Assembly: GCA_030683005.1 (NCBI GenBank)
Contig: JAUXMY010000037.1
Location: 124,001-188,000 of the forward strand
DNA length: 64,000 nt
Reading direction: 5' to 3'
Origin: Caulobacter sp.
GTDB lineage: Bacteria > Pseudomonadota > Alphaproteobacteria > Caulobacterales > Caulobacteraceae
The translations under genes were made by a program, and so were the position numbers. Of the stretch, positions 16,704 to 25,875 are shown in pieces (position 1 is the stretch's first letter; each line of letters starts with the position of its first letter). The notes beneath the pieces are model-generated. The model had not been told where the DNA came from. It did no database searches and was given only the letters and a program-made list of their open reading frames with translations.

Positions 16704-17666
16704 TCAGGCGCCTCGCAGAAGCGGCTGGCAAAGGACGATCCTGCAGGCCCCTGCAAGAAGCTCCGTCGTTCCGGAGAGCAGGGCCCTGACCTCGTTCAGC
16801 AGGGTTTCACTCGCCTGTTCGCCGCCGTCCGGTCGCGCGACCAGAAGCCCGGTCGCCCGCGCGCCCTTCAGCACGGCCGCGACCTGCATCCGCGATGTGC
16901 CGCAGTTGCGCGCGATGTCGGAAACCGAGATCGGCAACCGGCGGCCGACGGCGAAGGGATCCTCCGGCCTTCCCGCCAGCAGGATGTCGGCCAGGATGTT
17001 CATCCCGGCATACCGTTGCGAGAACAGATCCAGCGGGCTCGGGCGTGGTCGTCGCAGGCGAAGCTGGACCTGATTGACCGCGCCGATGGTCACCAGCAGA
17101 TCGACGAACGTCTCGTCCAGGCGCACCAGGACGGCGTTGATCGCCGGGTCGAGGGCGGCGCGCGCCTCAAGCTCCACCGCCACCCGCTCCTTGAGCGCCG
17201 AGCGCAGACGGGGTGTCGTGCGAAAGCGGAGCTCGCGCGGCTTGGCCTCCATCGCCGGCTCGATGTAGCCGATGAACTGCAGGTAGAGCAGCAATGCGCG
17301 CGCGCGCCCCGGCCCGGAGACGGTCGCCGCCAGCAGCGCGTCGCTCATGCGGGAGACGGTCAGTCCGCCTGGCGTGGCTTCCAGCTGCAGCGACCAGGCG
17401 CAGGCGGCGAACCGCCCCATGTCGCGCAGCAGCCTGCAGGCTTCCCCGGCCAGGCCGGGTCTGGGCTGCCAGGCGTCAAGAAGCTTCGGCGCCGCGGCCG
17501 CAAAGGCCGGGTCGCGCCAGAGGTCCGGATAGGGCCAGGCCTGATTCAGGAAGGCCGCCAGTTGCTCTACAGGCGACATCGCAAAGCGACTTTCGATCAG
17601 ACTATCCAGTCGGTCCACAGCGCCGCCATTCGATTCACGCGTCAGCCCATGCACGCGATTGAACAA
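16704..17666 (-). CDS. Putative HTH DNA-binding protein of unknown function
   Basis: A protein of up to 320 residues with no family I recognise. A helix-turn-helix-like segment near the C-terminus (PISVSDIARNCGTSRMQVAA) suggests DNA binding; the rest is helical and Leu/Arg-rich. The longest form starts with TTG at 17664-17666; ATG 17577-17579 (MSPVEQLAAFLNQAWPYPD) is another start, and neither has a strong ribosome site. It is transcribed away from the RTX gene, and the roughly 190 bases between them hold the likely promoters of both, so a regulatory link is possible but unproven. Confidence 0.6.
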   Translation of the reverse strand: MFNRVHGLTRESNGGAVDRLDSLIESRFAMSPVEQLAAFLNQAWPYPDLWRDPAFAAAAPKLLDAWQPRPGLAGEACRLLRDMGRFAACAWSLQLEATPGGLTVSRMSDALLAATVSGPGRARALLLYLQFIGYIEPAMEAKPRELRFRTTPRLRSALKERVAVELEARAALDPAINAVLVRLDETFVDLLVTIGAVNQVQLRLRRPRPSPLDLFSQRYAGMNILADILLAGRPEDPFAVGRRLPISVSDIARNCGTSRMQVAAVLKGARATGLLVARPDGGEQASETLLNEVRALLSGTTELLAGACRIVLCQPLLRGA

Positions 17667-17757
17667 CCTAGGCCGAATAAAGGTTAAGGCGAGTTAATTA
17701 TTGCAGTTCCCAGAATGTCCCACGGGCCTAGAACTCCCGCCTGATGCGAGAAGGTTT

Positions 17758-17779
17758 TGCCCGGACCGAGGTCCGGGCA
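17758..17779. promoter_or_regulatory. 22-bp palindrome upstream of the RTX gene
   Basis: TGCCCGGACC and GGTCCGGGCA are perfect 10-base arms separated by two bases. The palindrome lies 79 bases before the RTX ATG. It could be an operator for a dimeric regulator or a stable hairpin in the leader RNA; the sequence does not decide. Confidence 0.5.
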
Positions 17780-17858
17780 GTCGAATGAAGTTCGACCCTT
17801 TGAGCCGGGGCGCGTGTGGGACGCGTCCGAAGACAGTGAATTCATGGGGATACGAGTA

Positions 17859-19802
17859 ATGGCGAACATCACGGGCACGGCCGGGGACGACGTTCTTCCG
17901 GGCACCGGCGCGGACGACCTCATCGATGGTCTGGGCGGCAATGACACCATCAGCGGCCTTGGCGGCGACGATACGCTGATCGGCGGCGCCGGCAACGATA
18001 TCCTCGACGGCGGAACCGGCAACGACACCATGTCCGGCGGCAACGGCAACGACACCTACTACGTCGACAGCCTTCTCGACGTGGTCAGCGAAGCCGGCTC
18101 CTCAGGCATCGACACGGTCTTCTCGACCGTCAGCTTCACCCTGCCCACCAGCGTGGAGAACCTGGTGCTGCTCGAAGCCGGCGGTGCGATCAACGGGTAC
18201 GGGAATGGTACGTCCAATTCCATCACCGGCAACAGCTTCGCCAACATCATTCAGGGCGCCACCGGCGCTGACACGCTTCTGGGCATGGGCGGCGACGATA
18301 CGATCGTTGGCGGATCCGGCGATGATCTCCTCGACGGCGGTACGGGTGACGATTACCTCGACGGCGGCCTCGGCGCCGACACCATGATCGGCGGCAACGG
18401 CAACGACACCTACGTCGTCGACAACGTCCTCGATGTGACCAGCGAGACCGGCACGAACGGCATCGACACCGTGCTGTCCTACGTGACCTGGACCCTCGGC
18501 GCTTCCATCGAGAATCTGACCCTGTTCGGCAGCGGCGGGGCCATCAACGGCTACGGCAACGGCTGGAACAACGTCATCATCGGCAACAACTCGGCGAACA
18601 CGCTCGAGGGTTTCGCCGGCGAAGACACGCTGTTCGGCATGGGCGGCAACGACATCCTGATGGGCGGGTCGGGCAACGACACGCTTAACGGCGGCGACGG
18701 CAACGACCTGCTCGACGGCGGACTGCAGGACGACATCCTGAACGGCGACGCCGGCAATGACACGCTCTACGGTCAAGCCGGCCAGGACGTGCTCAACGGC
18801 GGCGACGGCAATGACCTCCTGGACGGCGGCGTGGGCGATGACGTCCTGAATGGCGACGAGGGCGATGATGTCCTTTATGGCCAGGCCGGTATGGATCTGC
18901 TCAACGGCGGCATCGGCAATGACACCCTCTACGGCGGCGCCGACGCGGATACCCTCAATGGCGGTCTGGGCGACGATTTCCTCTATGGCGGCACAGGTGC
19001 GGACAGCCTGAACGGCGGCGTCGGCGACGACTACCTCGATGGCGGGACGGGCGCCGACACCATGTTCGGCGGCAACGGCAATGACACCTACATCGTCGAC
19101 AATGTCGGCGATGTGACCAGCGAGGCCGGATCCAACGGCATCGACCTGGTGATCGCGTCCGTGACCTACACCCTGGCCGCCTCGATCGAGAACCTCACGC
19201 TGGTCGACAGTGGCGGGGCGATCAACGGCATCGGCAATGGCTGGGACAATATCATCACCGGCAATTCCTCCGCCAACCTGCTTCAAGGCTTCGCCGGCGC
19301 GGACATCCTCTACGGCCTCGGCGGCAACGACACGCTCGAGGGCGGTTCGGGCGCCGATACGCTCTACGGCGGTGACGGCGACGACATCCTCGACGGCGGT
19401 CTGCAGGACGACATCCTCGTCGGCGGCGCCGGTTCCGACACCCTGATTGGCCAACTCGGCGCCGACCGCTTCGTGTTCAGCAACGCCGATGTCGTCGTCG
19501 GCGCGGCGCAGCAGGACTCGATCCTCGACCTGTCCTTCGCCCAGGGCGACATCATCGACCTGTCGGCGATCGACGCCAACACCGGCGTGGCCGGCAACCA
19601 GGCTTTCGCCTTCGTCAGCGCGTTCAGCAACGTGGCCGGCCAGGCGACGGCGACGTTCGCGGCCGGGGTGACCACCATCGCCCTGGACGTGAACGGTGAT
19701 GGCGTGGCCGACTTCCTGATCGCGATCAACGGCGACGTCACGGGCACGACCGGCAACCTCTACACCGGCGGTGGCGACACCGACGGCGGCTGGGTGCTCT
19801 AG
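17859..19802 (+). CDS. RTX calcium-binding repeat protein, probable type I secretion substrate
   Basis: A 647-residue protein starting at ATG 17859 (MANITGTAGDDVLPGTGADD); ATG 17844 is also possible. It is built of glycine/aspartate nonapeptides (such as LGGNDTISG, LYGGDGDDILDGG) that bind calcium as a parallel beta roll, interrupted by three related modules beginning NDTYYVD, NDTYVVD and NDTYIVD, each with an ENLxL segment and GGAINGxGNG. The C-terminal part (GADRFVFSNADVVVGAAQQD; GDIIDLSAIDAN) resembles the serralysin C-terminal domain. No signal peptide is seen, which fits type I secretion, but no ABC exporter lies nearby. A strong terminator follows. Confidence 0.9.
   Translation: MANITGTAGDDVLPGTGADDLIDGLGGNDTISGLGGDDTLIGGAGNDILDGGTGNDTMSGGNGNDTYYVDSLLDVVSEAGSSGIDTVFSTVSFTLPTSVENLVLLEAGGAINGYGNGTSNSITGNSFANIIQGATGADTLLGMGGDDTIVGGSGDDLLDGGTGDDYLDGGLGADTMIGGNGNDTYVVDNVLDVTSETGTNGIDTVLSYVTWTLGASIENLTLFGSGGAINGYGNGWNNVIIGNNSANTLEGFAGEDTLFGMGGNDILMGGSGNDTLNGGDGNDLLDGGLQDDILNGDAGNDTLYGQAGQDVLNGGDGNDLLDGGVGDDVLNGDEGDDVLYGQAGMDLLNGGIGNDTLYGGADADTLNGGLGDDFLYGGTGADSLNGGVGDDYLDGGTGADTMFGGNGNDTYIVDNVGDVTSEAGSNGIDLVIASVTYTLAASIENLTLVDSGGAINGIGNGWDNIITGNSSANLLQGFAGADILYGLGGNDTLEGGSGADTLYGGDGDDILDGGLQDDILVGGAGSDTLIGQLGADRFVFSNADVVVGAAQQDSILDLSFAQGDIIDLSAIDANTGVAGNQAFAFVSAFSNVAGQATATFAAGVTTIALDVNGDGVADFLIAINGDVTGTTGNLYTGGGDTDGGWVL
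18030..19275 (+). repeat. Three in-gene repeat modules of the RTX protein
   Basis: Three homologous DNA segments of about 200 bases, beginning near 18030, 18395 and 19070, encode the NDTYxVDNxxDVxSE through GGAINGxGNGxxNxIxGN module. Between them are tandem runs of the 27-base RTX unit. Internal identity is high enough for recombination to change the copy number. Confidence 0.7.
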
Positions 19803-19847
19803 CCACAGCCACCGGCCGGTCTCCGGACCGGAACGACCGAATATCGA

Positions 19848-19879
19848 CCCCGGCGCGATCCTCTCGCGCCGGGGTTTTT
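19848..19879 (+). terminator. Rho-independent terminator of the RTX gene
   Basis: An 11-bp perfect GC-rich stem (CCCCGGCGCGA / TCGCGCCGGGG) with a 5-base loop is followed by TTTTT. It starts 46 bases after the RTX stop codon. Confidence 0.93.
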
Positions 19880-19988
19880 CGTGCGCGCTTTCCGCGACCC
19901 GGGCCGGGGGTTACGAGGAATTAACTGCGCGCCAGGGCCCGGTCGTCCTACGCCTTTGCCCAAACACCATCTCCGGGAGGGCTTCCCC

Positions 19989-21827
19989 ATGCAAAACCGT
20001 CGCGAATTCCTGTTCGCCGCTTCCGCCGCCGCCGCCATGGCCGCCGCTTCGGCGCCAAGGGGCGCCTTCGCCGCCGCGCTGAGCAGCGACCCGGCCGAGG
20101 TCGCAAGGCAGAACGCCCTGTTCGAGCTTCTGGTCGACCGCCAGCTGCGCCGCTCGCCCGAGACGGCGACGAGCCTGGGCGTCGACAAGGGCGAGCGGGC
20201 CTGGACCAGGTCGGCGCTGTCGGATTTCTCGCTGACCGCGCTCAAGGAAAACGGCGAGCAGGGCGCCCAGGCCCTGGCCGACCTGCGCAAGATCGATCGC
20301 AGCAAGCTCGCCGGGCTGGATGCGGTGAACCACGACACGGTCGCGTTCATCCTCGCCATCGGCGACGCCTTCACCCGCAGGTTCGAGTACAACGGCGCCT
20401 ATGGCGGCGCGCCCTACGTCATCAGCCAGCTGACCGGCGCCTACCAGCAGCTGCCCGACTTCCTCGACAGCCAGCACGTCATCGAGACCCGCGCCGACGC
20501 CGACGCCTACATGGCGCGGATGGAAGCGTTCGGCCGCGTGCTCGACCAAGAGGTCGAGGTCGGTCGTCGCGACGCCAGCCTGGGCGTCATCCCGGCCGAC
20601 TTTGTCATCGACAGGGCTCTGGTCCAGTTCAGGGGCATGCTGGAGGCGGCGCCGGAGGCCGCGCCTCTGGTGACGTCCATCGCCCGGCGGACGAAGGAAA
20701 AGGGCATCGAGGGCGACTACGCCGGCGAGGCCGCCAAACTCTACGCCGAGAAGGTCCGCCCCGCGCTTGAACGTCAGGCCGCGTTGCTGACCGAGTGGCG
20801 CGCCAGGGCCGTGCACGACGCCGGCGTCTGGCGTCTGCCCAAGGGCGAGGAGTACTACCGCACCGCGCTGGAGAGCTATACGACCTCGAAAATCACCCCG
20901 GCCGAGGTTCACCAGACCGGTCTGGATATGGTCGCTAGCCTGGGCGCCCAGGCCGACAAGCTGATGCGCAAGGCCGGCTACACCACCGGCACTGTCGGCG
21001 AGCGCTTCCGCCAGATGTACGCCGATCCCCGGCAGCACTACCCCAACACCGACGAGGGCAAGGTCGAGCTGATCAAGGACCTGAACAGGAAGGTCGCCGA
21101 GATCATGCCGAAGCTGCCGAAGTACTTTGGCCAGATCCCGCAGGCCCCGCTGGAGATCCGCCGCGTGCCCAAGGCCATCGAGGCCGGCGCGCCAGGCGGC
21201 TACTACAACTCCCCGACGCTCGATGGCTCGCGTCCGGGCATCTACTGGATCAATCTGCGGGACAGCGCCGAGCAGCCGCGTTTCACCCTGCCGACCCTGA
21301 CCTTCCACGAAGCCATTCCGGGCCATCACCTGCAGCTGGCGCTGAACAACGAGGCCGGCGATCTGCCGCTGATCCGCAAGATGATCGGCTTCTCCGGCTA
21401 CAGCGAGGGCTGGGCGCTCTACGCCGAGGAACTGGCGGTCGAGATGGGCATGTACGAGGACGACGTCGAGGGCCAGATCGGCATGGTCCACGACGCCATG
21501 TTCCGGGCCGTCCGCCTGGTGGTCGACAGCGGCATGCACGACAGGAAGTGGAGCCGCGAGCAGGCGGTGAAGTATTATGTCGACACCATCGGCGACAAGG
21601 AGACCGCGGCGATCACCGAGATCGAACGCTACGTCGTCTGGCCGGGTCAGGCCTGCAGCTACATGGTCGGCAAGATCGAGTGGATGCGCCTGCGCGCCAA
21701 GGCCCGCAAGGCGCTGGGCCGCAAGTTCGACATCCGCAAGTTCCACGACGTGGGCCTGCTGTCGGGCGGGGTGCCGCTGACGGTGCTGGAGACCGTCATC
21801 GACGGCTACATCGCGAGCGCGAGGTAG
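19989..21827 (+). CDS. Tat-exported DUF885 family protein (probable metallopeptidase)
   Basis: A 612-residue protein. Start ATG 19989 opens with MQNRREFLFAASAAAAMAAA, a twin-arginine signal for folded export, preceded by GGGAGGG. The DUF885 signature is HEAIPGHH, beginning at residue 440 (LTFHEAIPGHHLQLALNNEA), followed by SGYSEGWALYAEELAVEMG. The HExxxxHH arrangement and downstream Glu suggest a zinc-dependent hydrolase, as proposed for the family. It stands alone after the RTX terminator. Confidence 0.88.
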   Translation: MQNRREFLFAASAAAAMAAASAPRGAFAAALSSDPAEVARQNALFELLVDRQLRRSPETATSLGVDKGERAWTRSALSDFSLTALKENGEQGAQALADLRKIDRSKLAGLDAVNHDTVAFILAIGDAFTRRFEYNGAYGGAPYVISQLTGAYQQLPDFLDSQHVIETRADADAYMARMEAFGRVLDQEVEVGRRDASLGVIPADFVIDRALVQFRGMLEAAPEAAPLVTSIARRTKEKGIEGDYAGEAAKLYAEKVRPALERQAALLTEWRARAVHDAGVWRLPKGEEYYRTALESYTTSKITPAEVHQTGLDMVASLGAQADKLMRKAGYTTGTVGERFRQMYADPRQHYPNTDEGKVELIKDLNRKVAEIMPKLPKYFGQIPQAPLEIRRVPKAIEAGAPGGYYNSPTLDGSRPGIYWINLRDSAEQPRFTLPTLTFHEAIPGHHLQLALNNEAGDLPLIRKMIGFSGYSEGWALYAEELAVEMGMYEDDVEGQIGMVHDAMFRAVRLVVDSGMHDRKWSREQAVKYYVDTIGDKETAAITEIERYVVWPGQACSYMVGKIEWMRLRAKARKALGRKFDIRKFHDVGLLSGGVPLTVLETVIDGYIASAR

Positions 21828-21934
21828 ACGGCGTCAGGGCGCGGCGGGCTGCTTCCAAACGGGGATTGCGCGGCCCGTCCCATCAGCTATTCATCGGTTC
21901 GTGGAACAATGTTCGCGTAGCGGCTCGAGACTGA

Positions 21935-22306
21935 TGTCCGGTCAGGGAAGGCAGGTCTGTCGGCGGCGACGCTCGCGGTGCTGTTCGTCGGTTCCGGCGG
22001 CGCCCCAGCGGCCTTGGCTGATCTGCGGCTGTCGGAGACGACTCGCCGGCGTCCCGGGCTCGCGACGCCGGTCCCCTGCGGGCGGAAGATCTCGCCTGTC
22101 CCGCAACGGCGACGGGCGCGCTCCGGAGCTTCGCCGCCGATGCGCTGGGCGCGAAGTTGGGCCACTGGTCGGCCAACGGCTCAAGCCGCGACAGCGCCTG
22201 CAAGGCGGCGGAGACCTGTCGTCAGGGGCAGGTAAGGGCCCAGGGCGCCCGTATCGTGTCCGGCAATGTGGGCGCCGATGCGCTCAGGGACTGCAGTCAG
22301 GGATGA
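21935..22306 (+). pseudogene. Possible frameshifted remnant of a small exported protein
   Basis: The 494-base gap 21828-22321 has no intact gene, but two frames look protein-like in sequence. Around 21957-22020 one frame reads LSAATLAVLFVGSGGAPAAL followed by AD, a good signal peptide without its own ATG. ATG TCC GGT at 21935 is in another frame. From about 22045 to TGA 22304-22306 a third frame reads DDSPASRARDAGPLRAEDLA, later SFAADALGAKLGHWSANGSS and AAETCRQGQVRAQGARIVSG. Two single-base shifts would join them. This may equally be chance in GC-rich DNA, or a sequencing error in a live gene. Confidence 0.35.
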
Positions 22307-22321
22307 GTAGGCGGGGGACTT

Positions 22322-23407
22322 ATGTTTAGGCGGATCTTGGCCGGAACTTCCTTGGCCGGCTTCACGCTGGTGGCGTTGGTGGCGCTGGCGCAGCAACCAC
22401 GCGGGAGTGACATCAACCTCGGCGGGACTCCGTTCGTGGTTGATGCGTGGGGACCCGCCGTCTACGCGGTGAATTCCCCGTCCGGCTCCCGCCCGTGGGC
22501 GAGTGTTACCTTCTGGCCGCCGAAAACCGGGACGGTCGGAGAATGGAAGGTGAACTGGCAGAACATTCCCAAGAGCCGCGCCGGAACGTCCTGCGCCGAC
22601 GAAGAGAAATGGGCGCGAGCCTTGGCTGAGCGAGCGGGTTTCGCCGTCCGGTCGGTTTCGGTAGAGGCTGGGAATTGCAAGAAGTACTGGGGGTGGAGTG
22701 AAGCGCTTGACAGCCATGGCTCCATTGTTGTCGAACCAGTCGCCGCCACCGCCGCAAAGGGTTCGGCCTCCTCTGCTGGTCCCCACGCCTACTGCTGGGC
22801 GACCCGGGAAGTCGACAACGGGACCCGGCGCACACACTATTTCTCGCGCGTCTGGTCGATGGGGGCGGATGGCCCGACCATCGGTTTTCAGCCCCAGTTC
22901 CAAAGCTTCGTCAGCGCCCGATACTCCAGCCGGGGCGGTGCGTCAGCGCAATGCCTGCGGTTCTTTGGCCGGCAGGAGGCTGAGATGCGGATGAACAATC
23001 TGGCCGCCGACGCACGGCGCAACGGGAACGACGTGGTGTTTACCGATTGGTGGCCGAACGCGGCGCCGCCCGAGGCCAACGCCGCCGCCGAGCGCGCCGC
23101 CCAGGCCCGCGAAGAGGCCGCCGCCGCCAGGGCGCGGGAAGCGGCCGCCGAGGCGGAGCGGACTGCTCGCCTCAACCGCGAGGTCGCCGAGCGGGACGCG
23201 GCGATCAAGCGCCGCAACGCCGAGACAAAGGCCGCCGACGAGCGTCGCCAGCGCGAGTATCGCGACGCCCTGGCTCGTCAGCAGGCGGAGGTGGAGCGCC
23301 TGAAGCGGGAGGATGCGGCCGCCCGGGCCCGTTACGACGCCGAGATGGCGGCCTGGCGCGCCAGGGTCGCGGCCTGCAAGGCGGGGGACTATGCCCAGTG
23401 CCAGTAG
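22322..23407 (+). CDS. Exported protein with C-terminal coiled coil, unknown function
   Basis: A 361-residue protein with an N-terminal signal segment (ILAGTSLAGFTLVALVALAQ). The globular part (about residues 28-240) has several cysteines (TSCADEEKW, AGNCKKYWGW, HAYCWATREV, AQCLRFFGRQ) that could form disulfides. Residues 250-340 are a highly charged Ala/Glu/Arg coiled coil, and the end is RVAACKAGDYAQCQ. I do not recognise the family. It follows the possible gene remnant and converges with the EAL gene, the stops only a few bases apart. Confidence 0.7.
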   Translation: MFRRILAGTSLAGFTLVALVALAQQPRGSDINLGGTPFVVDAWGPAVYAVNSPSGSRPWASVTFWPPKTGTVGEWKVNWQNIPKSRAGTSCADEEKWARALAERAGFAVRSVSVEAGNCKKYWGWSEALDSHGSIVVEPVAATAAKGSASSAGPHAYCWATREVDNGTRRTHYFSRVWSMGADGPTIGFQPQFQSFVSARYSSRGGASAQCLRFFGRQEAEMRMNNLAADARRNGNDVVFTDWWPNAAPPEANAAAERAAQAREEAAAARAREAAAEAERTARLNREVAERDAAIKRRNAETKAADERRQREYRDALARQQAEVERLKREDAAARARYDAEMAAWRARVAACKAGDYAQCQ

Positions 23408-23411
23408 CGCC

Positions 23412-25028
23412 CTACTGCCAGCCGTCGCGGGTTCCGGTTCGCCGCGCGGCCACCGGCGAGATCATTGAAAGGGCGGGCGCGGCGCGGGGCGCGGCCGCCT
23501 CGGGCCGGTCCGCCGGACGGCCGTAGAACCAGCCCTGGCCGAAGTCGACCCCTGCGGCGCGGACGGCGGCCTCGACCTCCGGGGTTTCGACCATCTCCGC
23601 GACTGTCCGCACATCCAGGTCGCGGCAGAGGTTGACCACATGCGAGACGACGGCGGCGTCGCGGCCGCCGGCCACCAGTTCGCGGACATAGCGGCCGTCG
23701 ATCTTGACGATGTCGACCGACAGCCGTTGCAGGTAGGCCAGCGACGCGGCCCCGGCGCCGAAGTCGTCGAGGCAGACCATCGATCCCAGCGCGCGCAGGC
23801 GCTGGATGTGCCGGTCGGCCAGCGACAGGTCGTCGATGGCGGCGCTCTCGGTGATCTCGAACAACAGTCTTCCGCGCAAGCGATCGTCCTTGCGGATCAG
23901 GGTCTCGACCTCGGTCACGAACCGGGGGCTGGTGATGGTCATGCCGGAAACATTCACCGCCAGACGCTCCGCGCCGCCGCGGTCGGCCTTGAGGCGACGG
24001 ACGGTCTGCTCGACGACGGCCTGGTCGAGCTCTTCGATCAGGTCGAACTCCTCGGCCATGCGAACCAGCGCGAACGGACTGTGGGCGTTCTCGAAACGGA
24101 CCAGCACCTCGTGGTGGTGCAGGGCGCCGTCGGCGAGGGACACCACGGGCTGGAAGGCCAGGGTGAAGCGTCGCTGGCTCACCGCCGCCCCGAGTTCGCC
24201 GGCCCGGGCCAGGGTGCGACGGACCGAGCGGTTCATCGCCTCGGCCAGCGAGCCCGGCGCGGTGTCCTTCAGCCCCTCGGCCATGAAGTCGTCCAGAGCC
24301 AGGCTGAGCGCCCGGCCAAGGCGGGTAGGGGAGGCTCCGTCGAGCGTCACGGTGTGGGCGGCCACGCCGATTTCGCCCTTGTCGCCGTCGCGAACGATCG
24401 CGCGGGTCAGCCGGCGAACCAGCGACTGCGCGTCCTCGCCCTGCCGGCGCAGCAAGGCGAAGCGATCCTGCGAAAGACGGGCGGCGGCGGTCCCGCCCTC
24501 GGACTCCAGCCGCAGCGCCCCGGCGGCGCGACGGGCGAGTTCCGGATCAGCGGCGTCGAGGCCGGCCAGATCGATCATGGCCAGCTCGAGCTGGACGCCG
24601 GTCGCGCGGGCGGCCTCGGTCAGGTCCCTGGCAAGCTGTTCGAAGTCCTGGCGGCAATGCAGACCGTCTACCGTGGCGGGCACGGGCGGCATCGGACAGG
24701 CGGTGAGCGCGCAGGAGACGCGGCCCTCGTTCTGCGGCATCCCGCGGGCGCTCAGCGAGACGGCGCGGTCGGCGCCGGACAGACGCACCGGCGCATAAGC
24801 CCTGCGGACGCCGTCGGCGACACAGATGATCATCGCCTCTACCAGCGCCTGGTCGTCGTCGTGAATCAGCGCGCGCCAGTCCTTGCCGACCGGGTCGCCG
24901 ACGCCCGCGCCGAGCACTGACTGTCCCGCGCCGAGCATCAGGGAGACGCGCTCGTCGGCGCCGATCTCGACAAGCAGGTCGGCGCTCGCGAAGGCCAGAC
25001 CCAGAAGTCGGCGGGGATCGATGGTCAA
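23412..25028 (-). CDS. EAL-domain cyclic-di-GMP phosphodiesterase with degenerate GGDEF
   Basis: A 538-residue signalling protein. I start it at TTG 25026-25028 (TIDPRRLLGLAFASADLLVE) because AGGGAGAA lies upstream; an ATG at 25190 would add 54 atypical residues. The N-terminus resembles a PAS sensor. The middle (about 150-280) is GGDEF-like with SQDRF where GGDEF would be, so probably not a cyclase. The EAL domain keeps the catalytic set: EVLVRF (EAL reads EVL), NVSG, FEITES, LDDFGAG, VKIDGRYV, AEMVET and GQGWFYGRP. It should therefore degrade c-di-GMP. No membrane segment is evident. Confidence 0.85.
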   Translation of the reverse strand: MTIDPRRLLGLAFASADLLVEIGADERVSLMLGAGQSVLGAGVGDPVGKDWRALIHDDDQALVEAMIICVADGVRRAYAPVRLSGADRAVSLSARGMPQNEGRVSCALTACPMPPVPATVDGLHCRQDFEQLARDLTEAARATGVQLELAMIDLAGLDAADPELARRAAGALRLESEGGTAAARLSQDRFALLRRQGEDAQSLVRRLTRAIVRDGDKGEIGVAAHTVTLDGASPTRLGRALSLALDDFMAEGLKDTAPGSLAEAMNRSVRRTLARAGELGAAVSQRRFTLAFQPVVSLADGALHHHEVLVRFENAHSPFALVRMAEEFDLIEELDQAVVEQTVRRLKADRGGAERLAVNVSGMTITSPRFVTEVETLIRKDDRLRGRLLFEITESAAIDDLSLADRHIQRLRALGSMVCLDDFGAGAASLAYLQRLSVDIVKIDGRYVRELVAGGRDAAVVSHVVNLCRDLDVRTVAEMVETPEVEAAVRAAGVDFGQGWFYGRPADRPEAAAPRAAPALSMISPVAARRTGTRDGWQ

Positions 25029-25210
25029 GACAGTTCTCCCTGGGGAGTCGGCACTGTCGCCGGTCGCGCTTAAGGCGGAGTTTCCCGGCCCTGCGTCAGG
25101 ACGCCGCGACAATTCGGGTAAAGGACCCGATGCGCCCACGACGCGAGAAGCCTTGCACCCGGTGATGCCTTCCGGTCTTGATGTCTTCACACCGTTAACG
25201 GGCCGGTCCG

Positions 25211-25774
25211 ATGCGCCTCGACCTCTTCAAGATCTTCCTGGTTTCCGTCCTGGCCTTCGCCCTGGCTTTCGCCGCTGCGCCCTGGCTGGCGTTCCGCGCC
25301 CTGCAGGACGCGACCGCCGCCGAGGACATCCAGGCCACCGCCGACCTCGTCGACTTCCCGGCCGTGCGCAAGAGCCTGTCCAGTCAGCTGGTTCCGCAGG
25401 CGCCGGTCACCGCCGAGGCGCCCTCCATCTGGACCGACCCCCTCGGCGCCCTGAAGAAGGCGATCGAGCCGATGGCTCCACCGCCGCCCAAGGTTGATCG
25501 CTACCTGACGCTGGAAGGCCTGTCGGCGCTCAGCCGCGGCTATCGTCCCGGCGAGGCGCCGGGCGTCGCCCGGGTGAAGCCGACCTTCAGCGACCGCGTC
25601 GAAAAGGTGATCAACGGCCCGCACCCGACCTATGCCTATTTCGGCGCGGATCGCACCCGAATCGCCATCAAGCGCCCCGGCCAGCCCGAGAAACAGACGG
25701 TGTTCACCTTCGAACGCCGGGCGCTGTTCACCTGGAAGCTGACGCACATTCAGTTGCCCCAGGACGAACGCTAG
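25211..25774 (+). CDS. DUF2939 family membrane-anchored protein
   Basis: A 187-residue protein with one N-terminal hydrophobic segment (LFKIFLVSVLAFALAFAAAP) followed by WLAFRALQDATAAEDIQATA and DLVDFPAVRKSLSSQL, the DUF2939 pattern. The C-terminal half (SDRVEKVINGPHPTYAYFGA; FERRALFTWKLTHIQLP) looks like a beta-rich substrate domain. Function is unknown in the family. It diverges from the EAL gene; a GTTAAC sits in the shared region at 25195. Confidence 0.75.
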   Translation: MRLDLFKIFLVSVLAFALAFAAAPWLAFRALQDATAAEDIQATADLVDFPAVRKSLSSQLVPQAPVTAEAPSIWTDPLGALKKAIEPMAPPPPKVDRYLTLEGLSALSRGYRPGEAPGVARVKPTFSDRVEKVINGPHPTYAYFGADRTRIAIKRPGQPEKQTVFTFERRALFTWKLTHIQLPQDER

Positions 25775-25875
25775 GGCTCCGGCTCAGTTTCGTCGCGTCG
25801 GGCCAATCCGCACTGATGTTCTTGCTTTGTTCCAGTAAATGACATAGCGTCGGTCTCCGGGAACAGGAGGCGAGA

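Noticed and set aside
17684-17697. TTAA-GGCGAG-TTAA as a CtrA box between the HTH gene and the RTX gene.
   Set aside because: The spacer is six bases, not seven; it looks like the flgB box with one base missing and is not a consensus site.
17859-19802. A CRISPR array suggested by regular short repeats.
   Set aside because: The repeats are 27-base coding units of an RTX protein in one open frame, without spacers.
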